Below, in pieces: positions 27,948-35,841 of a stretch of DNA of 64,000 bases. Positions within the stretch are counted from its first letter, which is position 1. Every line of letters begins with the position of its first letter. The translations under genes were made by a program, and so were the position numbers. The DNA is from Pseudomonadales bacterium (GTDB lineage Bacteria > Pseudomonadota > Gammaproteobacteria > Pseudomonadales > Azotimanducaceae), in NCBI GenBank assembly GCA_028281885.1, contig JANQJA010000013.1:108116-172115 (forward strand). The letters run 5' to 3'. A model generated the notes under the pieces. That model made no database searches. It saw nothing but the letters and a program-made list of their open reading frames with translations, and was not told the DNA's origin.

Positions 27948-28727
27948 TCAGGCCGGCGGGCGATTCATCCGGGTCACTTCATACATCCCGGTGAGAATCA
28001 GATCGGGGATGACTTCATCGAACAACTGCTCGCGATTGAAGAGCTGGGCGAAACCGCCCGTACCGATCACCAGCGGCGCTTCGTCGGGGAAAACCTCGTC
28101 AGTGATCCGGCGAACCAGTTCACGCACCATGCCGACATTCGACCAGTAGAGCCCCGCCTGAATACTCTCGACCGTGGAGCGTCCGACTGACGAGTCCGGC
28201 GGAACGATCTCGACGCTGGGCAGCTGGGCGGTCTTCGATTCCAGCGCCTCCATGGCGAGACGTACGCCAGGGATAATATTGCCACCCAGAAATTCCTTGG
28301 CCTTGGTCACGGCACAGAGGGTCGTTGCGGTACCAAAGTCCGCAATGATGATGTTGCGATCGGGAAACAGTTTGACGGCACCGACCGAATCAGCAATGCG
28401 GTCTGCACCCACTTCTTTCGGATCCCGGTAGAGAATTTTGAGCCCCGTCTTGGTTCCTGGTCGAAGGATCAGTGGGTCAAGCCTGAAATACTTCTGACAA
28501 CAGGCACGCAGCGAATAAAGCAGGTCAGGCACCACACAGCAGATCGAGACCTCGGTGATCGCGTCCGGCTCAACACCGTTCTCTCGCAACACTGTGCGGA
28601 AGAACACGCCGAGTTCATCGGAAGAACTGCGCAGCTCTGACGTACGCCGGAACTGGACGCGCAACGTCTCGCCTTCGAATACGCCACCAAAAACCTGGGT
28701 ATTACCCACATCGAGACACAAGATCAT
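27948..28727 (-). CDS. coaX: Type III pantothenate kinase CoaX
   Basis: This 259-aa ASKHA-fold kinase phosphorylates pantothenate, the first step of CoA synthesis. Motifs: phosphate-binding LCLDVGNTQVFGGVFEG at the N-terminus, the Lys/Arg-rich GADRIADSVGAVKLFPD, IIADFGTATTLCAV and LVIGTGGFAQLF. Type III kinases are not feedback-inhibited by CoA and need a monovalent cation. Its start overlaps the panC stop by 4 nt, so pantothenate is made and phosphorylated from one operon. Confidence 0.95.
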   Translation of the reverse strand: MILCLDVGNTQVFGGVFEGETLRVQFRRTSELRSSSDELGVFFRTVLRENGVEPDAITEVSICCVVPDLLYSLRACCQKYFRLDPLILRPGTKTGLKILYRDPKEVGADRIADSVGAVKLFPDRNIIIADFGTATTLCAVTKAKEFLGGNIIPGVRLAMEALESKTAQLPSVEIVPPDSSVGRSTVESIQAGLYWSNVGMVRELVRRITDEVFPDEAPLVIGTGGFAQLFNREQLFDEVIPDLILTGMYEVTRMNRPPA

Positions 28728-29491
28728 GACGATTCTCCCAACGGCACGTTATCGATTAACCTGACCCCACCCAGCTTCGCCGCGGCGAATCGCCGGCCAT
28801 CGTGGCTGACAATATAGTCCACCTCAAATCCTGCCGTGGTGAGCTGCTCCCTGATTTCGTCATCGGAGCGATCGCTGTCAATCAGCGCATGCATCAGCGG
28901 CGCCTGCGCCCTGGCCTGGGCGTCCAGATTGACGTTGCGAGAGCTCAGCGCCAGACCATCTTCCTCCCGCACCGTTGGACCAAACTTGATGTCTACATCC
29001 ATAAAAAAAGCGGCCGCCATGCCGCGAATGAGCTGGAACTGCTGGTAGTCTTTCTCACCGAAATAGGCGGCGGCGGGCGAGACGATATTGAGCAACTTCA
29101 TCACCACGGTGAGCACACCCGTGAAGTGGCCGGGACGATGCGCGCCGCAAAGCATTCGGCTGAAGTCCGTCTCGTCGAGGCGATAATGAAAGTCATCCGG
29201 ATACATCTCGGCATAGTTGGGGGCAAAGACCATATCGGCCCCTGCCTTTTCCGCCAGCACGACATCCTGAGCCAGGGTTGCGGGATAGCGCTCCAGATCT
29301 GCCGGGTTATCAAACTGGGTCGGGTTGACGTAGACGCTGACAATGGTCGCGTCATTTTCCGCGACGCTCTGCCTGATAAGCGACAGGTGCCCCTCATGTA
29401 ACGCGCCCATCGTAGGCACAAAACCAACCGACGCACCCAGCGCCTCTCTTGTCGCGCGCAGGTCGGCAACCGTGTGGACGACCTGCATCAC
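28724..29491 (-). CDS. panC: Pantothenate synthetase PanC
   Basis: This 255-aa nucleotidylyl transferase joins pantoate to beta-alanine with ATP. It has PTMGALHEGHLSLIR (HIGH-type motif), VYVNPTQFDNPADLERYP, HRPGHFTGVLTVVMKL, YFGEKDYQQFQLI and LALSSRNVNLD. It is somewhat shorter than the usual 280 residues, mainly at the C-terminal lid, where SHDGRRFAAAKLGGVRLIDN is still complete. It lies 1 nt after panB and overlaps coaX. Confidence 0.96.
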   Translation of the reverse strand: MMQVVHTVADLRATREALGASVGFVPTMGALHEGHLSLIRQSVAENDATIVSVYVNPTQFDNPADLERYPATLAQDVVLAEKAGADMVFAPNYAEMYPDDFHYRLDETDFSRMLCGAHRPGHFTGVLTVVMKLLNIVSPAAAYFGEKDYQQFQLIRGMAAAFFMDVDIKFGPTVREEDGLALSSRNVNLDAQARAQAPLMHALIDSDRSDDEIREQLTTAGFEVDYIVSHDGRRFAAAKLGGVRLIDNVPLGESS

Positions 29492-29492
29492 G

Positions 29493-30281
29493 CTACTTAT
29501 AGGATTCCTTCAGCGACGGGTAGGACTCTTCAACCACCTCGCCATGGAAGCGGCTCAGGGCATCAACCACCACACCCCGGGTATCGGCAAACTGCCTGAG
29601 AAAACGCGGCTTGAATTCAGGATCAACGCCCAGCAGATCCTGCAGCACCAGCACCTGACCATCCGTGTGCGGCCCGGCGCCGATACCAATGGTCGGCACA
29701 CTCACCGTACGGGAAACGCAATGGCCCAGTTTGACCGGCACACACTCCAGTACAATGGCAAAGCAACCGGCTTCGGTCAGCTTTCTGGCGCTGTCGATCA
29801 GTCGGGCAGCCTGCTCCTCATCCTTGCACTGCACCCGGTGGCCACCGAGGTTATGAATAGACTGCGGCGTCAGCCCCAGGTGCCCCATCACCGGCACGCC
29901 GGCATCAACAATGTGGCGGATAAGCTCCACCTGATGGGTATCACCTTCGATCTTGACCGCGTTCGCCCCCGCCTGCATGAGACGCTGCACCGCATCCATC
30001 GCCGCCGGGATACCTTTGCTGCAGCTCAGAAACGGCATGTCGGCAATGATGAACTTGTCGGGTGCGCCGCGGGCAACAGCAGCCACGTGCATTTCCATCA
30101 TCTCGATGGTGGCGTGAACGGTAGAATCAAAGCCATGCATCACCACGGCCAGCGAATCGCCAACCAGGATGCAATCGATGGGTGAGTCATTGATGATCTT
30201 GGCAGACCAGTGGTCGTAACAGGTGACCATGGAAATCTTCTGCCGGTCGTGCTTACGCTGCGCAAACGTATGAATGTTCAT
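29493..30281 (-). CDS. panB: Ketopantoate hydroxymethyltransferase PanB
   Basis: This 262-aa TIM-barrel enzyme adds a hydroxymethyl group from methylene-tetrahydrofolate to 2-ketoisovalerate. Motifs: KISMVTCYDHWSAKIINDSP, ILVGDSLAVVMHGFDSTVHA (Mg2+ Asp), ADMPFLSC, MGHLGLTPQSIHNLGG and TIGIGAGPHTDGQVLVLQDLLG. It is first in panB-panC-coaX. Its promoter must lie in the 361-bp region to its right. Confidence 0.96.
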   Translation of the reverse strand: MNIHTFAQRKHDRQKISMVTCYDHWSAKIINDSPIDCILVGDSLAVVMHGFDSTVHATIEMMEMHVAAVARGAPDKFIIADMPFLSCSKGIPAAMDAVQRLMQAGANAVKIEGDTHQVELIRHIVDAGVPVMGHLGLTPQSIHNLGGHRVQCKDEEQAARLIDSARKLTEAGCFAIVLECVPVKLGHCVSRTVSVPTIGIGAGPHTDGQVLVLQDLLGVDPEFKPRFLRQFADTRGVVVDALSRFHGEVVEESYPSLKESYK

Positions 30282-30642
30282 TCGGGCTTCCCTCTCTGGG
30301 GAACCTGAACGATGCGTGGGAATACAGCACGAGGCTGTAAAGGTCTCAGGTACCTGTCCACCATCGGATCAAGTCCCGCATCTACTCGACTGCGTTGTGT
30401 ACTGTTTGTTCGCTATCTATATCGCTGTTTCACCCGTCTCTGTCCCGGAGGATCAAAGCGGGGCTGTGAATATAGGATAAACAATATGAAGTGTCCATAG
30501 ACTATCCATGCCTGTATCCCCCGAATTTCAGTCGATAACCAGCGTTTATGCGCTGGGACAGAATTTGCGGAAGGAACATCGAGTCTGCGCCGAACCAAGG
30601 TAGAATAGGCCCCATAGCGCACCCCGGACGGCTGGAAGCTTT
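30282..30642. other. Divergent intergenic region panB / perM, no gene seen
   Basis: This 361-bp gap must hold promoters for panB (leftward) and perM (rightward). It contains one clean hairpin, CCAGCG-TTTATG-CGCTGG at 30539-30556, without a T-run. A TAGAAT near 30600 could be the perM -10, but no matching -35 was found. No open frame in it has a Shine-Dalgarno or a protein-like sequence, and no tRNA or recognisable RNA is present. Confidence 0.4.
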
Positions 30643-31743
30643 ATGGAATTCATCAACGACTGGTTTCGCAGACACTTCGCCGACAAGCAACTGGTCATCC
30701 TGATTCTGATCATGCTGAGTATCGTGATCGCCATCGCCCTGTTCGGCAGTATTCTGACGCCGGTGATCGCCGCCATCATCATCGCCTACCTGCTACAGGG
30801 CGTTATGAACCGGCTCGAACGACACGGTATGTCCCACAGGCTCGCATTCTGGTTCACGATCCTTACGTCGCTTGTCGGTTTTATGGCGCTGGTGCTCATC
30901 ATGGCGCCGATCATGATCCGTGAAGGCGTTAGCCTGGTACAACAGATTCCGTCCATGATGACCCAGGCCAGACGCGCTCTCAGCCAGTTGCCGGAACGCT
31001 ATCCTGAACTGGTCTCATCGGATCAGGTCAACCAGGTGGTGACGTCCATCAGCGCTGAAGCACTGGAACTGGGGCAAACCATCCTGACCTATTCCTTCTC
31101 ATCGGCCATCACCCTGTTCGCGATCATCGTCTATATCGTGCTGGTACCTTTTATGGTGTTCTTCATGGTGCGGGACAAGGAAACCATCCTGGGCTGGATT
31201 CTGGCGTTCCTGCCGGAAGAACGCCCGCTCACCAATCACGTCTGGAATGAGATCGATCGGTACATCGACGCCTATATTCAGGGCAAGGTATGGGAAATTC
31301 TGATCGTCGGGTCGGTCGCCTACGTGACCTTCGAGTTTCTTGGCCTGGACTACGCCCTGCTGCTGGCCACCATCACCGGCCTGTCGGTGCTGATTCCTTA
31401 TATCGGTGCTTTCGGCGTCAGCATTCCCGTCGCCATGGTCGCCTTCTACCAATTCGGCCTGACGCCGGAATTCGGCTATGTCATAGGCGCCTATATCGTC
31501 ATCCAGATTCTGGATGGCAACGTACTGGTGCCACTGCTCTTTAGCGAAGCTGTCAGCCTCCACCCGGTCGCCATCATCATCGCCATCCTGTTTTTCGGTG
31601 GTCTCTGGGGTTTCTGGGGCATCTTCTTCGCCATACCGCTGGCAACCACGATCAGTGCCGTCATCAGCGCCTGGCCCGACCTGTCTGACCTGCCGGAAGA
31701 AGTCACCCTGGCGCAGTCGTCAGAACATCAAGCCGCTTCATGA
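30643..31743 (+). CDS. AI-2E/PerM-family membrane permease
   Basis: This 366-aa protein has about seven to eight membrane helices arranged 2+1+(4-5), with the family's long periplasmic/cytosolic amphipathic stretch (about residues 85-140) and conserved VIAAIIIAYLLQGVMNRLER, PFMVFFMVRDKETILGWILAF, YIDAYIQGKVWEI and PYIGAFGVSIPVAMVAF. Members include the TqsA autoinducer exporter and PerM/YdgG. Transport of AI-2 is not implied here; many members are of unknown substrate or antiport Na+. It overlaps the next small gene by 4 nt. Confidence 0.87.
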   Translation: MEFINDWFRRHFADKQLVILILIMLSIVIAIALFGSILTPVIAAIIIAYLLQGVMNRLERHGMSHRLAFWFTILTSLVGFMALVLIMAPIMIREGVSLVQQIPSMMTQARRALSQLPERYPELVSSDQVNQVVTSISAEALELGQTILTYSFSSAITLFAIIVYIVLVPFMVFFMVRDKETILGWILAFLPEERPLTNHVWNEIDRYIDAYIQGKVWEILIVGSVAYVTFEFLGLDYALLLATITGLSVLIPYIGAFGVSIPVAMVAFYQFGLTPEFGYVIGAYIVIQILDGNVLVPLLFSEAVSLHPVAIIIAILFFGGLWGFWGIFFAIPLATTISAVISAWPDLSDLPEEVTLAQSSEHQAAS

Positions 31744-32096
31744 TCGACGCACTGCAGCGCCTGGTCACCAAACTGGGCGTGCTGAGACCCGCGTTCGCCG
31801 TGACGGGCGTGGGCGCCGCGACAGTCGCAGCATTTGAACTGTTCGATCCGGCACGGATCGCAGGCGACTACCTGCTGCTAGCGCTGATTCTAGTGTTGTG
31901 GGCACTGATCGGATTTAGCACCATCGGTATGTTTCAGCATGTGCCGCCTGCGGCGGAAAGCTCCGACGGATTCCTGGCCCGGCTACAACGGCGATTCACG
32001 CGTTCCTTCTACTACCTGATTGCCATCATATTCTGCGCCCTCTCGCTGGCAGCACTTTATACCAGTGTTCGGCTGATCCGGCTGGAATCAGCGTAA
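31740..32096 (+). CDS. Small membrane protein downstream of perM
   Basis: This 118-aa protein has three hydrophobic helices (VTGVGAATVAAFELF, YLLLALILVLWALIGFSTIG, FYYLIAIIFCALSLAALYTS) and short charged loops (LARLQRRFTRS). No family recognised. The 4-nt ATGA overlap with the permease gene argues for a joint function or at least joint translation. Confidence 0.75.
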   Translation: MIDALQRLVTKLGVLRPAFAVTGVGAATVAAFELFDPARIAGDYLLLALILVLWALIGFSTIGMFQHVPPAAESSDGFLARLQRRFTRSFYYLIAIIFCALSLAALYTSVRLIRLESA

Positions 32097-32111
32097 CCGG
32101 CAAAGTCAGGC

Positions 32112-32117
32112 TATAAT
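32112..32117 (+). promoter_or_regulatory. -10 element of the tRNA-Ile2 promoter
   Basis: A perfect TATAAT is followed by a GC-rich discriminator (CGGCGCGC), as usual in stable-RNA promoters under stringent control. No strong -35 is visible at 16-18 bp. Transcription would start near 32124 and run through a 70-nt leader before the tRNA. Confidence 0.5.
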
Positions 32118-32192
32118 CGGCGCGCTGACGTATTCGGCAACGGTGCTGTTCCAGTCACGATGTCACGCCAGGGACGGCTATCAAAGTTTTTT

Positions 32193-32269
32193 GGGCCTAT
32201 AGCTCAGTTGGTTAGAGCAGGAGACTCATAATCTCTTGGTCCCTGGTTCGAGTCCAGGTGGGCCCACCA
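32193..32269 (+). tRNA. ileX: tRNA-Ile2, anticodon CAU (lysidine-modified)
   Basis: This is a 77-nt cloverleaf with encoded CCA end. The acceptor stem GGGCCTA pairs with TGGGCCC (one G-T), the D arm is GCTC-AGTTGGTTA-GAGC, the anticodon stem is GGAGA/TCTCT around loop CTCATAA (CAT at 32227-32229), and the T arm is CCTGG-TTCGAGT-CCAGG. CAU could mean elongator Met, initiator Met or Ile2. The body around the anticodon (GAGCAGG.GACTCATAATC.CTTGGTC) matches the E. coli Ile2 pattern rather than elongator Met, and the normal first base pair excludes the initiator. TilS must convert C34 to lysidine so that it reads AUA. It marks the left border of the accessory region. Confidence 0.88.
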
Positions 32270-32357
32270 ACCATCCAGATTTTTGCCGGATTACCGGCCC
32301 TTAGACTGGGCCTATGCGAGTACAAGGACGAAATGTGTTTATGCGTCAAAAACAGCT

Positions 32358-32990
32358 TCACTCTCCGCGAGCAACCAACAGCACTGCGAAGCCGAATTTC
32401 TCCCACTGATCCAGAAACGTATTCCATTTAACCCATCGAAACCCCACATTGGGATCAAGAATCAGAACGCGCTGTGCATTGTATCCCGCGATGACGACAT
32501 AGTGACTATAGTCTTTGACAAACAGCTTTGATAATAAGCTGTAGGTGCGCGGTATGATTGGCACTGATCGCCTGAGAAAATCATCCCTGGGGATACTCAG
32601 AGGAACAATCAACGGCCGACCTAGATCAATCTGTTTAACGATCTGTTCTCTGTCACTGGTAAAGGAGAATGCCAGCAATCCCACTGATCTGGACAACCTC
32701 TTCAATTCACCGATTGAGTAACCTTTCTTGGGATCGCCAGGTGAATGCTGCTCAAGAATATTTTCTTGCCCAAAGCCGCTAACCCCCCAGTACTCTGCAA
32801 CTGAGGCCAAAACTGCCGCGCCACAACTCTGTGGTGTGATCTGTTTGATAAAGCGAAGATCAACATAGACATTTTTGTCATCATTGACGACCTTCGGGTC
32901 TTCAACACTGTGAATCGAACTGCAGCTGGCGTTAAAAAACAGCGTCAGGCTGGCGACGACTGCCATAATCCCCTTGCAGTCAGTCTTCAC
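32358..32990 (-). CDS. C39-type cysteine peptidase, probable lipoprotein
   Basis: This 210-aa stand-alone peptidase has a signal peptide ending in a lipobox-like NASC (Cys23; the -3 residue is unusual). The papain-like C39 domain has oxyanion Gln50 and catalytic Cys56 in QITPQSCGAAVLASV, His163 in YSHYVVIAGY and Asp179 in VLILDPN. C39 enzymes cut leader peptides at small residues (Gly-Gly, Gly-Ala), usually fused to an ABC exporter; here there is no transporter and the enzyme would sit in the periplasm. It is the last gene of an operon whose three small secreted membrane proteins share an AGD[GA] motif, the natural candidate substrates. That relation is inference. Confidence 0.85.
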   Translation of the reverse strand: MKTDCKGIMAVVASLTLFFNASCSSIHSVEDPKVVNDDKNVYVDLRFIKQITPQSCGAAVLASVAEYWGVSGFGQENILEQHSPGDPKKGYSIGELKRLSRSVGLLAFSFTSDREQIVKQIDLGRPLIVPLSIPRDDFLRRSVPIIPRTYSLLSKLFVKDYSHYVVIAGYNAQRVLILDPNVGFRWVKWNTFLDQWEKFGFAVLLVARGE

Positions 32991-32998
32991 TCAGCCAA

Positions 32999-33286
32999 CT
33001 AGAGGCCAAAATCTTCCGCTGTTCCGCCATCCTTGAAGTATGCAGCGGACACCGCCACGACAAGAATGACGAAAACCACCGTTCCCCAAGGAACGCCACC
33101 ATCCCCCGCTCGTATGTCTTCCGAGCTTATACAACAGACGATTGTCGAGGATGACACGACCTGCTGTTCCAGCTGTCTGATGTCGGCCTCAGTGAGTGGA
33201 ACAGGAGCCGAAAAAACACTCTGGGAAAAGCACATCAGAAATACGAGAAACGAGGTGATAGGTTTTGAAATTCTTCTTTCTCTCAT
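32999..33286 (-). CDS. AGDG-motif small secreted membrane protein 3
   Basis: This 95-aa protein has a signal peptide (about 1-26, FLVFLMCFSQSVFS), a short extracytoplasmic stretch (PLTEADIRQLEQQVV, then a Cys pair in TIVCCISSED), the motif AGDG at residues 60-63 and a membrane helix (about 67-85, GTVVFVILVVAVSAAYF) with a short acidic tail. It shares the order signal - E/D-L/I segment - AGD - helix with the next two upstream genes. I recognise no family. It lies 8 nt before the peptidase gene, in the same operon. Confidence 0.78.
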   Translation of the reverse strand: MRERRISKPITSFLVFLMCFSQSVFSAPVPLTEADIRQLEQQVVSSSTIVCCISSEDIRAGDGGVPWGTVVFVILVVAVSAAYFKDGGTAEDFGL

Positions 33287-33308
33287 GAGTTTCGTCTCTT
33301 TGCTATGA

Positions 33309-33575
33309 CTAGAATTGGTCGGCCAGGGAGATCAAGGCGAGCACTCCAATAGTGATCAGAATAGCGCCGGCGGCAAATTCTCTACCATCACCTGCAACAA
33401 CCTGTTCATCTGTTAGAACGCAGCCATCACACTCAGCTTCCGCAGAAACCAAAGTACGCAACTCTTCAGTACCGATCGGTGTTTGAGCAACTGGCCGGAT
33501 GGACGCCTGGGCTATTACCGGTACACAAACGGAAAGCGCCATCGCCAGAAAGATTCTATTGAACATTTTTTTCAT
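33309..33575 (-). CDS. AGDG-motif small secreted membrane protein 2
   Basis: This 88-aa protein starts MKKMFNRIFLAMALSVCVPV with signal cleavage near AQA-S (residue 24). The short ectodomain has TEELRTLVSAEAE, a CxxC (CDGC, residues 49-52), LTDEQVV, then AGDG at 61-64 and a C-terminal helix (AAGAILITIGVLALISLA). ATG 33575 was preferred to an earlier in-frame GTG/ATG at 33623 because only it begins directly with a signal peptide. It is a paralogue-like neighbour of the genes on either side. Confidence 0.78.
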   Translation of the reverse strand: MKKMFNRIFLAMALSVCVPVIAQASIRPVAQTPIGTEELRTLVSAEAECDGCVLTDEQVVAGDGREFAAGAILITIGVLALISLADQF

Positions 33576-33591
33576 TGATTTTCTCTCGTAT

Positions 33592-33855
33592 TCAGTTTGA
33601 TTGGATCCAGACAGCGGTACCAACCAGCAGCACCACCATCAAAGCACCCGTGCCGTACCAGAACACATCACCCGCATCACCGGCCTCGATACTGTCAACA
33701 TCAACATGGGCTTGGTGCTTCTTGATTTCCGAGATCTCCAAAATCTCCGATTTGGACAGATATTTGATCTCATTGGCTTTTGACGCAGATGCGACACCCG
33801 AGACGGAAAGCGTTATCGACATCAGGGCAACGATGCAAAAAGGTCTTATTTTCAT
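33592..33855 (-). CDS. AGDA-motif small secreted membrane protein 1
   Basis: This 87-aa protein has a signal peptide MKIRPFCIVALMSITLSVSG with cleavage near ASA, an ectodomain YLSKSEILEISEIKKHQA, the motif IEAGDAGD (AGDA at 58-61) and a terminal helix WYGTGALMVVLLVGTAVWI. It lacks the cysteines of the other two. The motif sits at nearly the same distance from both ends in all three proteins (58-64 from the start), a strong sign of a common processing or sorting signal. Function unknown. Confidence 0.78.
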   Translation of the reverse strand: MKIRPFCIVALMSITLSVSGVASASKANEIKYLSKSEILEISEIKKHQAHVDVDSIEAGDAGDVFWYGTGALMVVLLVGTAVWIQSN

Positions 33856-33944
33856 TCTTGGTTTCCTGTTGAACGATCAGAATTGTACAGACGCCGACAC
33901 AGCGGCTCCGATCTGACACCCGCTAAGGAGCAAGCGCCAAACCC

Positions 33945-34355
33945 CTACTCACCAGAGTTCTTCTCCGACTGAACCACTAAACTGGACGCGAGTTCGAGTA
34001 CCGATTCATCTTCGTTACCGTTCCGGATGTAATACTCACTCCACGACCGAAGCGTCTGCTGATTTATGCAATCCAGTGCTGCAACCCATCGCGCTGTCTC
34101 GAGATCTATGTCGCCCTGCCCCAGGAAGATGAACACAAGCCGTTCGGGCTCATAATCAGATCTTGGGCGTGCATCATCCCGCCACTGAATCTGTGGTACC
34201 ACACGATCGTAGCCTTCTATTGTTCGACACACGAGCACTCGGTTGTCCGTCTCCCGCCCGAACTGAATATCTTCAAGCAGCGGCTGATGACTCCAGTCCG
34301 CAGCTGCAGAAAAGCTATAAGTCACGATGACAATCAACAGGATGAACGTGTTCAC
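33945..34355 (-). CDS. Small secreted protein of the C39/AGDG operon
   Basis: This 136-aa protein has a clear Sec signal (MNTFILLIVIVTYSFSAAA, cleavage near residue 19) and a soluble domain with two cysteines (VLVCRTIEGYD and ALDCINQQTL) that could form a disulfide. The end is acidic (GNEDESVLELASSL). I recognise no family. Its start overlaps the lipoprotein stop by 4 nt (ATGA), placing it in the same operon. Confidence 0.75.
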   Translation of the reverse strand: MNTFILLIVIVTYSFSAAADWSHQPLLEDIQFGRETDNRVLVCRTIEGYDRVVPQIQWRDDARPRSDYEPERLVFIFLGQGDIDLETARWVAALDCINQQTLRSWSEYYIRNGNEDESVLELASSLVVQSEKNSGE

Positions 34356-35275
34356 GGGTTTATCTCCCAGAATAGTTGGTAGTCACCGGTACTGTTTCCG
34401 AAACCACGGACCTTGATATAGATTCGATCTCCGATGACACCGTAGTCGCCAGAATCGCCCTGTTCGCGCGATATTTCGCAATTCCGCGCTTCACCATCAT
34501 CATCGTCAGACGACTGAAGCACCAGACTTTTGTCGTAGGTTTCACATACCGTGTCCGTATCTCCCAAAGTGTAAACAATGACGTTACCTGCTATCTGGGG
34601 CAGGAAATACCACCAGTCCACGTCACCCTGTGGATTAATACTTCCGGTAGCATCTCCATTGGACGAGCCCGATATGAATGTCGCGCCTTCTGGGCAATCA
34701 TTTCCCGAGCAGCCTCCATTGGAACCATCCGAAGAATCGGGCGTCCAGTCGTAATGAATGGTGTAGTTCCGGGTTCCACTGCCATTTGCGGTACCAGATA
34801 TGCGCACGTAATAACGTGCCGGCACATCGGAGACACTGATCAGGACCTCTATCCTGCAGTTGTCTCCGTTACCACTGTCGTGGTTGGCATCGACAAACGA
34901 AGATGCTCTGTGCAATTCACAATAGGGATCAAGGTTCGGCGTATCGGTCGTTTCGAGGACCAGCACACCTGACCGAGTGACGTCGAAGTAGTACCAGTCG
35001 ATATCGCTTAGTCCGGTGATAACGCCACTTGCGCCACCCGAAACACCGCTGCCCGATAACTCCAACCCCAATACAAACAGCGGATCAGCAGTCGACTGCG
35101 TGCCATTACCATCATCACCGCTACCTCCTGAACCCGAACCACTTGAGCCGCCGGAAGAACTACCAGACGAACCACCAGGCGAAGTAGAGGGTGAGCCCTC
35201 TTCGCCACCATCACCATCACAGGCAACCAGGCAAAGGGAAATAATCAGAACAACAAAATAGCCTAATACCCTCAT
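34352..35275 (-). CDS. Surface lipoprotein with two PPC-like domains
   Basis: This 307-aa lipoprotein has lipobox LVAC (Cys19) and then a Ser/Gly linker (about residues 27-58). Two beta domains follow, about 66-175 and 195-305, each with D-W-Y-Y-F or D-W-W-Y-F and a closing Y-x-V-R-I-S-G or Y-I-K-V-R-G-F-G strand; this resembles bacterial pre-peptidase C-terminal (PPC) domains used in secreted proteins for surface binding or stabilisation. The Asp after Cys19 (CDGDG) could favour inner-membrane retention by the E. coli rule, but this rule is not general. First gene of the operon, 36 bp from the palindromic operator. Confidence 0.83.
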   Translation of the reverse strand: MRVLGYFVVLIISLCLVACDGDGGEEGSPSTSPGGSSGSSSGGSSGSGSGGSGDDGNGTQSTADPLFVLGLELSGSGVSGGASGVITGLSDIDWYYFDVTRSGVLVLETTDTPNLDPYCELHRASSFVDANHDSGNGDNCRIEVLISVSDVPARYYVRISGTANGSGTRNYTIHYDWTPDSSDGSNGGCSGNDCPEGATFISGSSNGDATGSINPQGDVDWWYFLPQIAGNVIVYTLGDTDTVCETYDKSLVLQSSDDDDGEARNCEISREQGDSGDYGVIGDRIYIKVRGFGNSTGDYQLFWEINP

Positions 35276-35310
35276 AAAGCGTCTCTGATACTCCCTGAGA
35301 TCACTACGGA

Positions 35311-35367
35311 TGGTGTCTTTTTGACACCAGATATATTCAGATTAAATCGACACTATTTCGGTGTCAA
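35311..35367. promoter_or_regulatory. Divergent promoter/operator between the lipoprotein operon and the RHH regulator
   Basis: A perfect 19-bp palindrome, TGGTGTC-TTTTT-GACACCA, lies at 35311-35329, and GACAC-N7-GTGTC follows at 35349-35365. Leftward, TTGACA (35367-35362) with a 17-bp spacer and TAATCT (35344-35339) forms a promoter for the lipoprotein operon; rightward, a TTGACA lies at 35321-35326 inside the palindrome, with only weak -10s. The repeated GTGTC half-site is what a ribbon-helix-helix dimer of dimers would bind, so the adjacent regulator probably represses both directions. Binding is inferred. Confidence 0.6.
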
Positions 35368-35381
35368 CCCAACCGGGAACA

Positions 35382-35681
35382 ATGATGGGAATTTCTGATG
35401 AAGGCGTACGGCTTACTTTAAGGCTGCCGGAAGAGTTGCGTCAGAGGTTGGGTCAATCCGCGATTGCAAATCACCGAAGTTTGAATAGTGAGATTGTCGC
35501 CCAGTTGGAAGATGCTTCTGATCGCAACCAGATTTCGGAGAAGTCGGTCAGCTATAACGACATGGGCCTGGAAGCCAGAATCAACAAGCTCGATCCTGCA
35601 GAACTTCGAGCTGTGACCGCTATCATCGATCTCCTGATTCGGGGAAGACGCAAGCATAGGCAAGCACGAAGATCAGAGTAG
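35382..35681 (+). CDS. Arc-like ribbon-helix-helix DNA-binding regulator
   Basis: From ATG 35382 this is a 99-aa protein. Residues about 6-45 form an Arc/MetJ-type ribbon-helix-helix: the DNA-reading strand VRLTLRLPEELRQRLG, then helix ANHRSLNSEIVAQLEDA. The second half is helical and ends in a basic tail (RGRRKHRQARRSE). A GTG at 35361 in the same frame would add seven residues and overlap the operator. No toxin gene is adjacent, so it looks like an operon repressor rather than an antitoxin. Confidence 0.85.
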   Translation: MMGISDEGVRLTLRLPEELRQRLGQSAIANHRSLNSEIVAQLEDASDRNQISEKSVSYNDMGLEARINKLDPAELRAVTAIIDLLIRGRRKHRQARRSE

Positions 35682-35841
35682 CGTGCCAGCTTACTAACCG
35701 CTAATGTCATACCAATCACCACTCAGTTTGCATACCCACCGCGTCGGAGCCTGTTGAAAAACAAACCTGGCAGTTGTTACCCATTGAATGATGTGCGAGG
35801 CGCACCCGGAAGACCGGCGCTTGCTCGCCTGCGTGTCGCGG

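Noticed and set aside
32193..32269. Elongator or initiator tRNA-Met from the CAU anticodon
   Set aside because: The anticodon arm and variable/T-arm sequence follow the Ile2 pattern, and the first base pair is a normal G-C.
34950..35220. Long rightward open frames opposite the lipoprotein, proline-rich
   Set aside because: They are the complement of the Ser/Gly-rich linker and have no Shine-Dalgarno or codon support.
35382..35681. RHH protein as antitoxin of a toxin-antitoxin pair
   Set aside because: No small toxin gene (RelE, PIN, Fic or other) lies next to it; the divergent operon with shared palindromes better fits a repressor.
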